From assembly GCA_027489375.1 (NCBI GenBank), contig JAIXZW010000005.1, forward strand, positions 434,001 through 498,000: a stretch of 64,000 bases of DNA, written 5' to 3'. A program made the translations under genes and the position numbers. This DNA comes from Paracoccaceae bacterium (lineage in GTDB: Bacteria; Pseudomonadota; Alphaproteobacteria; Rhodobacterales; Rhodobacteraceae). The notes under the pieces are model-generated. The model saw only the letters and a list, made by a program, of their open reading frames with translations, was not told the DNA's origin and made no database searches. Positions 17,052-25,955 of the stretch are shown piece after piece (position 1 is the first letter of the stretch; the number at the start of each line of letters is the position of its first letter).

Positions 17052-17600
17052 TCAGAACACCCGCAACCCCTGCTCGGTCACGATGGCGTCAAGCTTCTGG
17101 TCGTATTCGTCGATCGGCACTTCGGGCAATTCCTGCGCGGCAAAGGCAAAGCCCACCGCCACCGTGGGCCGCTTGGCCCGCAGCCCCGCCAGCGTGCGGT
17201 CATAGAACCCGCCGCCATAGCCCAAGCGATACCCCCGCGCATCGAACCCGACCAGCGGCACGATCACCACCTCCGGCTCGATCCACGCGCCCTCGGCAGG
17301 CACCATCGCCTTGAACGTCCCCTCGACCAGCGCACAACCGGGCGACCATTCGCGGAAGCGCAGCGGCGTGTCCTTGGCCATGATCACCGGAACCCCCACC
17401 GGCCCCTCATGCGCGGCCATCGCGGCCATCGGGTCGATCTCGGTCCGCATCGCCATATAGCCCGACAAGGCGCGGCCACGATGCGCCGACAGGTAATCGG
17501 CCAGAATCTCGGCCGCCTGCCCCTGCCCCTTGGCGAAAGCCTCGGCCCGCGCCGCGAAACAGGCCTTCCGCGCCGCCGCCTTCACCTCGTCTATCGTCAT
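17052..17600 (-). CDS. fthC: 5-formyltetrahydrofolate cyclo-ligase
   Basis: This 182-residue enzyme converts 5-formyl-THF to 5,10-methenyl-THF using ATP. Family motifs are 'ALSGYMAMRTEIDP', 'VPLVGFDARGYRLGYGGGFYD' in part (the ATP/folate loop) and the C-terminal 'LPEVPIDEYDQKLDAIVTE'. The start ATG at 17600 overlaps the mgtE stop (ATGA), so it is translationally coupled to mgtE. Confidence 0.92.
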   Translation of the reverse strand: MTIDEVKAAARKACFAARAEAFAKGQGQAAEILADYLSAHRGRALSGYMAMRTEIDPMAAMAAHEGPVGVPVIMAKDTPLRFREWSPGCALVEGTFKAMVPAEGAWIEPEVVIVPLVGFDARGYRLGYGGGFYDRTLAGLRAKRPTVAVGFAFAAQELPEVPIDEYDQKLDAIVTEQGLRVF

Positions 17601-18970
17601 AGCAGCACCATCGTCGCCAGCCCCAGAAACGCCAGATAGCCCATCACATCCGTCAAGGTCGTCACGAACGTCCCCGAAGCCAAAGCCGGGTCGAGGCCGA
17701 AGCGTTCCAGCGTCAACGGCACCATGACCCCGCCAAAGGCCGCGACGATCTGGTTCGTGATCATCGCCAGCGCCAGCACCAGCCCCATCCACGGATCGCC
17801 CAGCACCAGCGACCCGACGACCCCGAGGATCAGCGCCAGCGCCACCCCGTTGATCGCCCCTGCCATCACCTCGCGCATGACCACGCGCTTGGCATTGGAA
17901 CTCGTCAAATCCCGCGTGGCCAGCGCCCGCACCGCCACGGCCAACGATTGCGTCCCCGCAATCCCGCCGGTCGAGGCGACGATGGGCATCACCGCCGCCA
18001 GCGCCACCAACGCCGCAATCGTGGCCTCGAAGCGCGAAATGACAAAAGCCGAAAGCGACGCCGTAAACAGGTTTACGACCAGCCACGGCAATCTTTGGCG
18101 CACCGTGGCGATGGGACCGTCAAGAACGCTCGCCTCCTCGCCCACACCGGCCAGCAGCAGCATGTCCTCCTCGTGCTCCTCGTCGAGCACGTTCATCGCG
18201 TCGTCGATGGTGATCACACCCACCAGACGGTCATTCTCGTCCACCACGGGGCAAGAGATCAGGTGATACTGGTTGAAGATATAGGCGACCTCTTCCTCTT
18301 CCTCGGTCGCCACCACGGTGCGGAAACTCTCTTCCGTGATGTCCTTCAGCCGCACATCCCGCCGCGCCGACAACAGCCGCCCCAGCGTCACATAGCCCAA
18401 GGGCTTCATCCGCGGATCGACAAGGATCACATGGTAGAACTGGTCCGGCAGCGATTTCGCCCCGCGCAGGAAGTCGATGGCATCGCCCACCGTCCAATGC
18501 TCGGGCGCCACCACCACCTCGCGCTGCATCAGGCGACCTGCCGAGCCTTCGGGGAAGCTCATCGCCTGCTCGACCGCGACACGGTCGATCAACTCAAGCG
18601 CGTCAAGGATCTTGCCCTGCGCCGGCGCTTCAAGGTCTTCGAGGATGTCGACCACGTCGTCGGTATCAAGGTCGCGCACCGCTTCCGCCACCACCTCGGG
18701 CGGCAGGCTTTCGATGACCTCCTCGCGAATCGTCTCGTCAAGCTCCGACAGGACGTCCCCGTCGATCCCGCCCGACCACAACTCCAGAAGTTCCCGCCGC
18801 TCGCCAGGGCTGACCTGTTCCAGAAGGTCGGCGACATCGGCGGCGTGCAGCGGCTCCAGCAGGCGGCTGATCAGCGCGCTGTCGCGGGCCTCCACCGCCT
18901 CGCGGATCGCCTCGACGCGGGTATCGTCGAGTTCGACTTCGTCTCCGGCCACCGCCTCGAGTTCCGCCAT
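17597..18970 (-). CDS. mgtE: Magnesium transporter MgtE
   Basis: This 457-residue Mg2+ channel has an N-terminal helical superfamily domain (about 30-130) and tandem CBS domains (about 140-260), with 'RLMQREVVVAPEHWTVGDAI' and 'ISCPVVDENDRLVGVITIDD'. Five C-terminal membrane helices include 'ASTGGIAGTQSLAVAVRALA' and 'GVMVPLTLERFGLDPALASG'. The cytosolic domains sense Mg2+ in characterised members. ATG 18970 has a strong GGGGG site. It diverges from guaD across 152 bases, where I see a CTGTTTC/GAAACAG stem but no magnesium riboswitch. Confidence 0.95.
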   Translation of the reverse strand: MAELEAVAGDEVELDDTRVEAIREAVEARDSALISRLLEPLHAADVADLLEQVSPGERRELLELWSGGIDGDVLSELDETIREEVIESLPPEVVAEAVRDLDTDDVVDILEDLEAPAQGKILDALELIDRVAVEQAMSFPEGSAGRLMQREVVVAPEHWTVGDAIDFLRGAKSLPDQFYHVILVDPRMKPLGYVTLGRLLSARRDVRLKDITEESFRTVVATEEEEEVAYIFNQYHLISCPVVDENDRLVGVITIDDAMNVLDEEHEEDMLLLAGVGEEASVLDGPIATVRQRLPWLVVNLFTASLSAFVISRFEATIAALVALAAVMPIVASTGGIAGTQSLAVAVRALATRDLTSSNAKRVVMREVMAGAINGVALALILGVVGSLVLGDPWMGLVLALAMITNQIVAAFGGVMVPLTLERFGLDPALASGTFVTTLTDVMGYLAFLGLATMVLL

Positions 18971-19122
18971 ACGCGCCCCCTTCCAGATTACCCCGAACCT
19001 AGCGAAAGCTGTTTCACCGAAACAGGGGGCGCAGGGAAATTTACCCATGCGCCAATTGCGCATAGCCTGCAAGCGGGCGTTAACATGCGCGTGACAGGCA
19101 AGACGACAGGGAACAGCAAGAT

Positions 19123-20400
19123 ATGGCCGACCTCCTCCTCGGACAGGTGCTCAGCTTCACCGCCGATCCCTTCGTTTCCGGCGACGCCGCCGCCCGTCTC
19201 GAACCGCAGGGCGCGGTGCTGGTCGAAGGCGGGCGCATCATGGCCACCGGCCCCGCCACGCGCCTGCGCGCCGAACACCCCACCGCCCGCATCCACGACT
19301 ATGGCCGCGACCTGATCACCGCAGGCTTCATCGACGCCCATGTCCATTACCCGCAAACCGCGATCATCGCCTCATGGGGCAAGCGCCTGATCGACTGGCT
19401 CAACAGCTACACCTTCCCCGAAGAGATGCGCTTCTCCGACCCCGCCTACGCGGCCGAGGTGGCCGAACGCTACCTCACCCTCGCCACCGCGCATGGCACC
19501 ACCACCGTCTGCACCTATGCGACGATCCACCCCGAAAGCGTGGACGCCATCTTCACCGCCGCGCAAAATCGCGGGATGCGGCTTTACGCGGGCAAAACCT
19601 GCATGGACCGCAACGCCCCCGAAGGCCTGCGCGATACCGCACAATCCGCCTATGACGACTCCAAACGCCTCTTGGAAAAGTGGCACGGCGTGGACCGCCT
19701 GTCCTACGTCATCACCCCCCGCTTTTCGCCCACCTCCACCCCCGAACAACTCGAAGCCCTCGGCGGTCTCTGGCGCGAATACCCCGATTGCCTGATGCAG
19801 ACCCACCTCTCCGAACAGGTGGACGAAATCGCTTGGGTGAAAGACCTCTTCCCCCAATCCCGCGATTACCTCGACACCTACGAAGCCCAAGGCCTCCTGC
19901 GCGAAGGCGCGCTCTACGGCCACGCCATCCACCTGACACCGCGCGAGCGGTCACGCCTGATCGAGGCAGGGGCCAGCCTCGTGCATTGCCCGACCTCCAA
20001 CACCTTCATCGGCTCGGGCCTCTTCGACATGGGCCTCGCACAGCAGCTTCGCGTGGGCCTTGCCACCGACACGGGCGGCGGCTCCAACTTCTCCATGCTC
20101 CGCACGATGGCCGCCGCCTACGAAATCGCGCAGCTTCGCGGCCAAGCCTTGCACCCGTCGCAATTGATCTGGCTCGCCACCCAAGGCTCCGCCCGCGCGC
20201 TCCACGCCGAGGACCGCATCGGCAACATCGCGGCAGGGATGGAAGCCGACCTCACCATCCTGAACCTCGCCTCCACCCCCGCGATCGAACAGGCCACCCG
20301 CCGCGCAGGAACCGTCTGGGAAGAGCTGTTCCCCACCATCATGATGGGCGACGACCGCGCCATCCGCGCGGTCTGGCTGGGCGGCAACCCCCTGAACTAA
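19123..20400 (+). CDS. guaD: Guanine deaminase
   Basis: This 425-residue amidohydrolase turns guanine into xanthine. Zinc ligands are visible in 'GFIDAHVHYPQ' (about 72), 'CLMQTHLSEQVDE' (about 225), 'ALYGHAIHLTPRE' (about 268) and 'VGLATDTGGGSNFSML' (about 317). 'TTTVCTYATIHPESVDAIF' in part and 'HCPTSNTFIGSGLF' are typical of the GuaD subfamily. It lies near an 8-oxoguanine deaminase on the other strand, so purine salvage or detoxification is a theme of this stretch. Confidence 0.94.
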   Translation: MADLLLGQVLSFTADPFVSGDAAARLEPQGAVLVEGGRIMATGPATRLRAEHPTARIHDYGRDLITAGFIDAHVHYPQTAIIASWGKRLIDWLNSYTFPEEMRFSDPAYAAEVAERYLTLATAHGTTTVCTYATIHPESVDAIFTAAQNRGMRLYAGKTCMDRNAPEGLRDTAQSAYDDSKRLLEKWHGVDRLSYVITPRFSPTSTPEQLEALGGLWREYPDCLMQTHLSEQVDEIAWVKDLFPQSRDYLDTYEAQGLLREGALYGHAIHLTPRERSRLIEAGASLVHCPTSNTFIGSGLFDMGLAQQLRVGLATDTGGGSNFSMLRTMAAAYEIAQLRGQALHPSQLIWLATQGSARALHAEDRIGNIAAGMEADLTILNLASTPAIEQATRRAGTVWEELFPTIMMGDDRAIRAVWLGGNPLN

Positions 20401-20453
20401 CCCGAGGCGCTTGCGCGCCACGCCACCCCCTCGCGCCAAAGGCGCGAGGCTGA

Positions 20454-20511
20454 GGGGGGCTTTCCGCCCCCCAACGGCTCGCAAGCGAGCCTCCCCCAGA
20501 GGATATTTGGA
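20454..20511. repeat. Half copy of the GAGGATATTTG element
   Basis: Between the convergent guaD and RraB-like genes lies GGGGGGCTTTCCGCCCCCC, then a CTCGCAAGCGAG stem and CCCAGAGGATATTTGG. It matches one half of the inverted element at 2037-2194. A separate stem CTCGCGCC-AAA-GGCGCGAG at about 20430-20448 precedes it. Both probably end transcripts. Confidence 0.7.
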
Positions 20512-20526
20512 CCAGTGTGAAAGGGA

Positions 20527-20838
20527 TTATTCCGCGAGTTCCCAGCCATCGGGATAGAAGTCGTATTTGAGCGCGATCTCCGTCGAAAGCCGCTCCTTCT
20601 CCCAGATCGCCTCGGGCGTCACGGGAATCGGGCCGAAGCTTGCGATCAGCGTCTCGCCATCGCCCTCGCGCTTGGTCTTGAAGCCACGGGCGCGGAGGTC
20701 TTTCTCCAGCGCCCCCCAATTCGCATCCGTTTCTTCCAGAAAGAAGATGAAGTCGATGACCGACGTCGCGGGCAGACCCTTCACCCCTTTGAACGATTCA
20801 AAAGTCTCGCGCCGCTGCGCCTCGTAATTATGTGCCAT
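20527..20838 (-). CDS. RraB-like ribonuclease E inhibitor domain protein
   Basis: A 103-residue single-domain protein resembles the RraB/DUF695-neighbour fold, with 'IDFIFFLEETDANWGALEKD' and the end 'TEIALKYDFYPDGWEL'. Proteins of this group are annotated as regulators of RNase E inhibition, but function outside gamma-proteobacteria is not established. ATG 20838 lies nine bases after the stop of the upstream 8-oxoguanine deaminase, so both are probably one transcript. Confidence 0.75.
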   Translation of the reverse strand: MAHNYEAQRRETFESFKGVKGLPATSVIDFIFFLEETDANWGALEKDLRARGFKTKREGDGETLIASFGPIPVTPEAIWEKERLSTEIALKYDFYPDGWELAE

Positions 20839-20847
20839 CGCCGGTCC

Positions 20848-22185
20848 TCATGCCATCAGCCGCGCCGCCAGCCGGTTCTGCCGCTCGATCACGCGGGGCA
20901 GGTCGATGGTGGCCATCTCTCCCCCCCTTACCACCTGCCGCCCCTCGACGAACAGGTCGCGCACGCGCATCGGCCCGCAAAAGACGAGCGCGGCGACAGC
21001 GTCCCACGATCCCGCCGCCTCGATCCCCGACACGTCCCAGACCGCCACATCCGCCCGCTTGCCAACCTCGAGCGATCCGCAATCGCCGCGCCCCAGCACC
21101 CGTGCCCCGCCCAGCGTCGCCACCTCCAGCGCCTCGCGCGCGCCCATCGCATCCGCGCCCAGCGCCACCCGCTGCAAAAGCATCGCCTGCCGCGCCTCGG
21201 CCATCAGGTTGCCCGCATCGTTGCTGGCCGAACCATCCACGCCCAACCCCACCTTCACCCCCGCATCCCGCATCGCCCGCAAGGGCGCGATGCCGGAGCC
21301 AAGCCGGCAGTTGGAGCAGGGGCAATGCGCCACCCCCGTCCCCGTCCGCGCAAAAAGCGAAATCTCGCCCGCATCCAACTTGACGCAATGCGCGTGCCAG
21401 ACATCATCCCCCGTCCAGCCAAGGTCTTCGGCATATTGCCCCGGACGGCAGCCGAACTTTGCCAGCGAATAGGCGATGTCCTCGTCATTCTCGGCAAGAT
21501 GGGTGTGCAGCATCACCCCCTTGTCCCGCGCCAGAACCGCCGCCTCGCGCATCAGGTCGCGGCTCACCGAAAACGGCGAACAGGGTGCAAGGCCAACCCG
21601 CACCATCGCCCCCTCGGCCGCATCGTGGAACGCATCCACCACCCGCACCATGTCGCGCAGGATATCCGCCTCGCGCTCCACCAGACTGTCGGGCGGCAGC
21701 CCCCCGTCAGATTCCCCGATGCTCATCGCCCCCCGCGTGGGATGGAAGCGCAAACCCACCTCGGCGGCGGCATGGATCGTATCCTCCAGCCGCGCCCCGT
21801 TGGGGTAAAGATACAGATGGTCCGACGTCAGCGAACAGCCCGACAGCGCCAGCTCCGCCAACCCCACCTGCGCCGAGGTGAACATCTCCTCCGGCCCGAA
21901 GCGCGACCAGATCGGATAGAGCGTTTTCAGCCAACCGAACAGCAGCGCATCCTGCCCCCCCGGCACCGCCCGCGTCAGTGTCTGGTAAAGGTGGTGGTGC
22001 GTGTTCACCAGACCGGGCGTCACCACGCAGCCCTTGGCCTCCACCACATCCCCGACCGTCGCAAGGCCCTTGCCCACACCCGCGATCACCCCGTCGCGGA
22101 TCAGCACGTCGCCTCCCGCGATTTCCTCGCGCGCGCCGTTCATCGTCACCACCGCAGCCGCGCCACGGATCAGAACCTCTGCCAT
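20848..22185 (-). CDS. 8-oxoguanine deaminase
   Basis: A 445-residue amidohydrolase of the 8-oxoguanine/hydroxyatrazine deaminase group carries the zinc site 'VNTHHHLYQTLTRAVPG' (His 63-65), 'TSDHLYLYPNGARLEDTIH', 'MLHTHLAENDEDI', 'VWHAHCVKLDAGE' and 'VGLGVDGSASNDAGNL'. 'HCPCSNCRLGSGIAPLRAM' is characteristic. It converts 8-oxoguanine to urate, a way to clear oxidised guanine. Substrate choice within the group is inferred, and isocytosine or an s-triazine is the alternative. ATG 22185 gives the normal length. Confidence 0.85.
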   Translation of the reverse strand: MAEVLIRGAAAVVTMNGAREEIAGGDVLIRDGVIAGVGKGLATVGDVVEAKGCVVTPGLVNTHHHLYQTLTRAVPGGQDALLFGWLKTLYPIWSRFGPEEMFTSAQVGLAELALSGCSLTSDHLYLYPNGARLEDTIHAAAEVGLRFHPTRGAMSIGESDGGLPPDSLVEREADILRDMVRVVDAFHDAAEGAMVRVGLAPCSPFSVSRDLMREAAVLARDKGVMLHTHLAENDEDIAYSLAKFGCRPGQYAEDLGWTGDDVWHAHCVKLDAGEISLFARTGTGVAHCPCSNCRLGSGIAPLRAMRDAGVKVGLGVDGSASNDAGNLMAEARQAMLLQRVALGADAMGAREALEVATLGGARVLGRGDCGSLEVGKRADVAVWDVSGIEAAGSWDAVAALVFCGPMRVRDLFVEGRQVVRGGEMATIDLPRVIERQNRLAARLMA

Positions 22186-22305
22186 CGGAATACCCCTTTG
22201 CCGACCCTTCGGTTGCGCCATAAGCGGACCCGCGCGACAGAAGGGGGAAGGACTCGTCGCAGGCAACCGGACCTTACCGCAAAGCGCCAAGCCCCTCAAA
22301 CCCCC

Positions 22306-22378
22306 TTCACCTTGGCGGCAAATACTCCACGGGGGGCAGGGGTGCGCCCGCGCACCCCGTGGGGGGCGTGAAGCCCCC
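22306..22378. repeat. Variant GC-rich element upstream of 8-oxoguanine deaminase
   Basis: TTCACCTTGGCGGCAAATACTC (22306-22327) is followed by CACGGGGGGCAGGGGTGCG, a CGCGCACCCCGTGGGG arm and GAAGCCCCCC. It combines the AAATACTC form of the repeat with the usual G/C-rich hairpin. It lies between the 8-oxoguanine deaminase and hisN genes, both on the minus strand. Confidence 0.6.
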
Positions 22379-22442
22379 CCCGGCCTCGCGGCCCCGCCGC
22401 GAGGGGGTGGCTTGCGCGGGCTTGGCCCGCGCTCCGCATGGG

Positions 22443-23255
22443 TCAGCCGTTCAGCAGCGCAAGCGCTTCCGCATGGATCGCCGCGTTGGCCGCCGCCAGC
22501 ACGCGACCCCCGTCGTGGCAAGGGTTGCCCTGCCAGTCGGTCATGATGCCCCCCGCCGCCTCGATCACGGCAATCGGGGCCTGCACGTCATAGGGCTGCA
22601 ATCCCGCCTCGATCACCAGATCGACCATCCCCGCCGCCACCAGCGCGTACCCGTAGCAATCCGTGCCATAGCGTGTCAGCTTCGCCTTTGACGCCACCCG
22701 CCGGAAGGCCGCACCCTCGTCGGCCGTGCCGACCTCGGGGAAGGTAGAATAAAGGATCGCCTCCGACAGCGGCCTCGCCCCCCTTGCCCGCAAGACCGCC
22801 TCGCCCGAAGGTCCGACGACCCGCGCCCGCCCCAGACCACCCTCGAACCGCTCGCGGATATAGGGCTGGTCGATCACGCCATAGATCGGCCCCTCAGCAT
22901 CGCGGACCGAGATCAGCACCCCCCATGTCGGCGTGCCCGAGATATAGCCCCGCGTCCCGTCGATCGGGTCGAGCACCCATGTCAGCCCGCTCGTCCCCGC
23001 CTTGGGTCCGAATTCCTCGCCCAGAATTCCGTCCATCGGACGCCGCCGCGCCAGAATGGCACGCATCCGCTCTTCCGACAGACGGTCGGCCACGGTCACG
23101 GGATCGAACCGCGCGGCTTCCTTGTTTTCGGCTGTGAGGTCGGTCTTGCGGAAATACATCAGCGTCGCCTCGCGCGCCGCATCCGCCAGTTCGGCGGCAG
23201 TCGCGAAGATATCCTCCGCCTCGCCCGCCGAAATCCGTGACGAAATTCCTGCCAT
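22443..23255 (-). CDS. hisN: Inositol-monophosphatase family phosphatase, probable histidinol-phosphatase
   Basis: A 270-residue Mg2+-dependent phosphatase has metal ligands in 'ILGEEFGPKAG' and 'WVLDPIDGTRGYISG' (about 97), and the C-terminal 'YDVQAPIAVIEAAGG' motif. The presence of 'DGTRGY' rather than 'DGTxNF' is typical of HisN-type histidinol-phosphatases, which complete the penultimate histidine step in many actinobacteria and alpha-proteobacteria. An inositol or other sugar phosphate is the alternative substrate. The XRE regulator lies 72 bases upstream on the same strand. Confidence 0.85.
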   Translation of the reverse strand: MAGISSRISAGEAEDIFATAAELADAAREATLMYFRKTDLTAENKEAARFDPVTVADRLSEERMRAILARRRPMDGILGEEFGPKAGTSGLTWVLDPIDGTRGYISGTPTWGVLISVRDAEGPIYGVIDQPYIRERFEGGLGRARVVGPSGEAVLRARGARPLSEAILYSTFPEVGTADEGAAFRRVASKAKLTRYGTDCYGYALVAAGMVDLVIEAGLQPYDVQAPIAVIEAAGGIMTDWQGNPCHDGGRVLAAANAAIHAEALALLNG

Positions 23256-23327
23256 GCCCGACCCTCCGATCCGCTCCCCTTCCGCCTAAGCGGCGGAAGG
23301 GTGCGGGTCAAGCCGGACTGGCCGTTT

Positions 23328-23690
23328 TCAGGCCGCGTCGCTCAGCACGCGGGCAAGGTCGAAAAGGCGGCGACGCTGCGCCTCGGGGATCGCGTAATAG
23401 GACCGCACCAGTTCCAGCGCTTCCTTGTCGGCCATGAAGTCGCCTTCCGCCGCCCGCGCCGTTTCCCGCGCGTCGTCCAGCCCTTCGAAGAAGAAGCCGA
23501 TGGTCACGCCCAGCGCATCCGCCACATCCCAAAGACGGGATGCCGAAACGCGGTTCATACCCGTCTCGTATTTCTGGATCTGCTGAAACTTGATCCCGAC
23601 CTTGTCGGCCAATTGCTGTTGCGTCATGCCCACCATCCAACGACGATGGCGGATACGCTTGCCCACATGGGCGTCAACCGGATGCTTCAT
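23328..23690 (-). CDS. XRE-family transcriptional regulator
   Basis: A 120-residue DNA-binding protein has an HTH_3 domain (about 9-65): 'GKRIRHRRWMVGMTQQQLAD' followed by 'GIKFQQIQKYETGMNRVSAS'. The C-terminal tail (about 75-120) includes 'ELVRSYYAIPEAQRRRLFDL', a form shared by many alpha-proteobacterial regulators next to stress or cell-cycle genes. GGAG lies nine bases before ATG 23690. The AT-rich region upstream is probably its promoter, and self-regulation is plausible. The target is unknown. Confidence 0.88.
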   Translation of the reverse strand: MKHPVDAHVGKRIRHRRWMVGMTQQQLADKVGIKFQQIQKYETGMNRVSASRLWDVADALGVTIGFFFEGLDDARETARAAEGDFMADKEALELVRSYYAIPEAQRRRLFDLARVLSDAA

Positions 23691-24031
23691 AAATATTAAC
23701 TCCAAGCCTGCCTGTCCCTGACATTCTACAAGCATAATCCATGCCAAACCCATCGAAGCGCAGCGAAACCGAAAAAAAAACCGCGAAGTCCCGAAAACCT
23801 GTCTTTTCGGATATGTCCCTTTATACATCCGGACAAGAACAGCCCCACAAAAGCGGGCAATCACCCTGCACGGTTTCTCACTTTGATTGACTCACCTTTT
23901 GCGTGTCTCGCATATTGCGCCGCATTTTGCAAAGACACCTCCGAAACACTCGCAAAACGCAACGAACCGCGGCGGCTTTGCAGCCCAGAACAGAACTTTC
24001 CGGACCCATGAACACGCAGCAGGGGAAATTC
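23691..24031. promoter_or_regulatory. Divergent regulatory region between the XRE regulator and quinone oxidoreductase
   Basis: A 341-base gap without a gene is AT-rich by local standards, including GAAAAAAAAACC at about 23770 and CTTTATACATCCGG at about 23820. Promoters for both flanking genes probably lie here. A small in-frame ATG at 24008 was set aside for the quinone oxidoreductase because a better ribosome site precedes 24032. No operator palindrome was recognised. Confidence 0.45.
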
Positions 24032-25000
24032 ATGCGCGCTTGGCAAATCGAAACCCTCGACACCGCACCCGTCCTGCGCGATGTGCCCGCCCCCGCCCCC
24101 GCCAAGGGTCAGGCGCTGGTGCGCATCCATGCGGCCGGCCTCAACTTCGCCGATCTCCTCATGGCCAAGGGCAGCTATCAGGAAAAGCCGCCCCTCCCCT
24201 TCATCCCCGGCCTCGAATGCGCGGGCGAGGTGGTGGCCCTCGGGCCGGACACCACCGGCCCCGCCCCCGGCACCCGCGTCGCCTGCTTTGCCGGAACGGG
24301 CGGCTTGGCCGAATACGGCGCTTTCCCTGTCGGAACGCTGACACCCCTGCCCGCTGCCACGCCTTATGACGTGGCCGCAGGCTTCCAGATCGCCTATGGC
24401 ACCTCGCATCTCGCCCTCGACCACCTCGCCCGCCTGCAACGGGGCGAAACCCTGCTCGTCCTCGGCGCGGCAGGCGGGGTCGGGCTGACGGCGGTGGAAA
24501 TCGGCGCGCTCATGGGCGCGCGCGTCATCGCCTGCGCCCGCGGGGCCGAAAAGCTCGAGATCGCCCGCAAAGCCGGAGCCGCCGAAACGCTGGACAGCGA
24601 CACGCCCGACCTCAAATCCGCCCTCAAAGCCCTCGGCGGGGTCGATGTGGTCTATGACCCCGTCGGCGGCCCCGCTTTCGACGCAGCCCTCCGCGCCACG
24701 CGCCCCCAAGGCCGCCTCCTCACCATCGGATTCGCCAGCGGCGAGGTGCCGCAGATCGCGGCCAACCTCCTCTTGGTCAAGAACCTCTCGGTCATCGGCA
24801 TGTGGTGGGGCGGCTACGCCAAATTCGCCCCCCATATCCTGCAACGCAGCCTCGCCACCCTCTTCGACTGGCAGGCGGCGGGCCGCATCACCCCCCACCT
24901 CTCGCACATCCTGCCGATGGAGGAATTGCCCCAAGGCCTCGACCTCCTCCGCAGCCGCGCCGCCACGGGCAAGGTCGTGATACGCACTCAGCAGCAGTAA
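24032..25000 (+). CDS. Zinc-independent NADPH:quinone oxidoreductase (MDR family)
   Basis: A 322-residue medium-chain dehydrogenase/reductase of the QOR type has a GroES-like N-terminus with 'VRIHAAGLNFADLLMAKG', lacks the structural-zinc cysteines, and binds NAD(P)H through 'LLVLGAAGGVGLTAVEIG' (about 143-160). 'VVYDPVGGPAFDAALR' and 'GRLLTIGFASGEVP' are typical. It would reduce quinones or enones by one or two electrons. ATG 24032 has AGGGGA six bases upstream. Its 3' end overlaps the convergent LysR gene by 13 bases. Confidence 0.9.
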   Translation: MRAWQIETLDTAPVLRDVPAPAPAKGQALVRIHAAGLNFADLLMAKGSYQEKPPLPFIPGLECAGEVVALGPDTTGPAPGTRVACFAGTGGLAEYGAFPVGTLTPLPAATPYDVAAGFQIAYGTSHLALDHLARLQRGETLLVLGAAGGVGLTAVEIGALMGARVIACARGAEKLEIARKAGAAETLDSDTPDLKSALKALGGVDVVYDPVGGPAFDAALRATRPQGRLLTIGFASGEVPQIAANLLLVKNLSVIGMWWGGYAKFAPHILQRSLATLFDWQAAGRITPHLSHILPMEELPQGLDLLRSRAATGKVVIRTQQQ

Positions 25001-25839
25001 GCCTGCCGCAACTGCGCAAGCAGCGCCTCGGCGGGTTCGCCCTTGAGCGTGGGCGCCGCATAAAGGCAGATGCTCTGCCGCCCCAGATCGGGCAACGCCC
25101 CCCGCGCCTCGACCGGCACCAGACCCTGCGGCATCGCATTGGTCAGCCGCGCCGATACGGCAAGGTCCGCCGCCACCGTCGCCTCGATCGCCTGCTCGCT
25201 CTCGCCATCCACGGCCAACTCCCATGCGATCCCCGCCGCCTCGAGCGCGGAAATCGCCTTGGACCGGAACACGCAGGAATCCTTGAACCCCAACCGCAGC
25301 GGGCGCTTCTGCCAGACCTGCCCCTCCTCCGCCCCGACCCAGACAAGATCACGCGCCCCCAGCACCTCGGCCCCCGGTCCGGGCACATCCTCGGTCGTCA
25401 GGATCACGTCATATTCCCCCCGCGCGAACCCCTCGCGCAGCAGGATGGTGAAGCTTGACGCCAGCGTCACCTTCACCCGAGGATAGGCCGCCGCCAGCCG
25501 CTTCAATATCCCCGGAATCGCGGGGTAAACGATGTCATGCGGCACACCCAGCCGCAGTTCCCCCTCGTATCCTGCCGAGGTGAGCCGCGCCATCGCCTCG
25601 TCGTTCAGCGCCAGCATCCGGCGGGCATAGGACAGAAGCTGCTCCCCCTCGGGCGTCAGCGTCAGCTTCCGCGCCGCCCGCGCGAACAGGCCAAGGTCGA
25701 GCGAGTCTTCCAGCCGCTTGAGCTGCATCGACACCGCCGATTGCGTCAGGTTCAAAAGCCCCGCCGCCCGCGTCACCCCGCCACTGTCGGCCACGGCGAC
25801 AAAGGACCGCAAGGCGACCAGATCCAGCACCCGCCCCAT
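24988..25839 (-). CDS. LysR-family transcriptional regulator
   Basis: A 283-residue regulator has an N-terminal winged HTH ('LRSFVAVADSGGVTRAAGLL', 'LTQSAVSMQLKRLEDSLDLG') and a C-terminal periplasmic-binding-like effector domain beginning near residue 88. ATG 25839 has AGGAGG seven bases upstream; ATG 25842 is only four away. It diverges from the DUF1127 gene, with 116 bases between. LysR proteins often control a divergent neighbour, so DUF1127 is the natural candidate target. Four late segments 'EATVAADLAVSA' and 'LYAAPTLKGEPAE' mark the effector domain. Confidence 0.92.
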   Translation of the reverse strand: MGRVLDLVALRSFVAVADSGGVTRAAGLLNLTQSAVSMQLKRLEDSLDLGLFARAARKLTLTPEGEQLLSYARRMLALNDEAMARLTSAGYEGELRLGVPHDIVYPAIPGILKRLAAAYPRVKVTLASSFTILLREGFARGEYDVILTTEDVPGPGAEVLGARDLVWVGAEEGQVWQKRPLRLGFKDSCVFRSKAISALEAAGIAWELAVDGESEQAIEATVAADLAVSARLTNAMPQGLVPVEARGALPDLGRQSICLYAAPTLKGEPAEALLAQLRQAYCC

Positions 25840-25955
25840 CATCACACCTCCTGATGATATCCCGCACAATCATTCATTTCCCGAATACAACTTTTCGGCA
25901 CATTCTTCAAGCATCCCGATGGAAACCCGCCATCCCATCACAGAAAGGAATGATC

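Noticed and set aside
18971..19122. Magnesium riboswitch upstream of mgtE
   Set aside because: Only 152 bases separate mgtE from the divergent guaD, and no M-box-like helices were seen, just a short CTGTTTC/GAAACAG stem.
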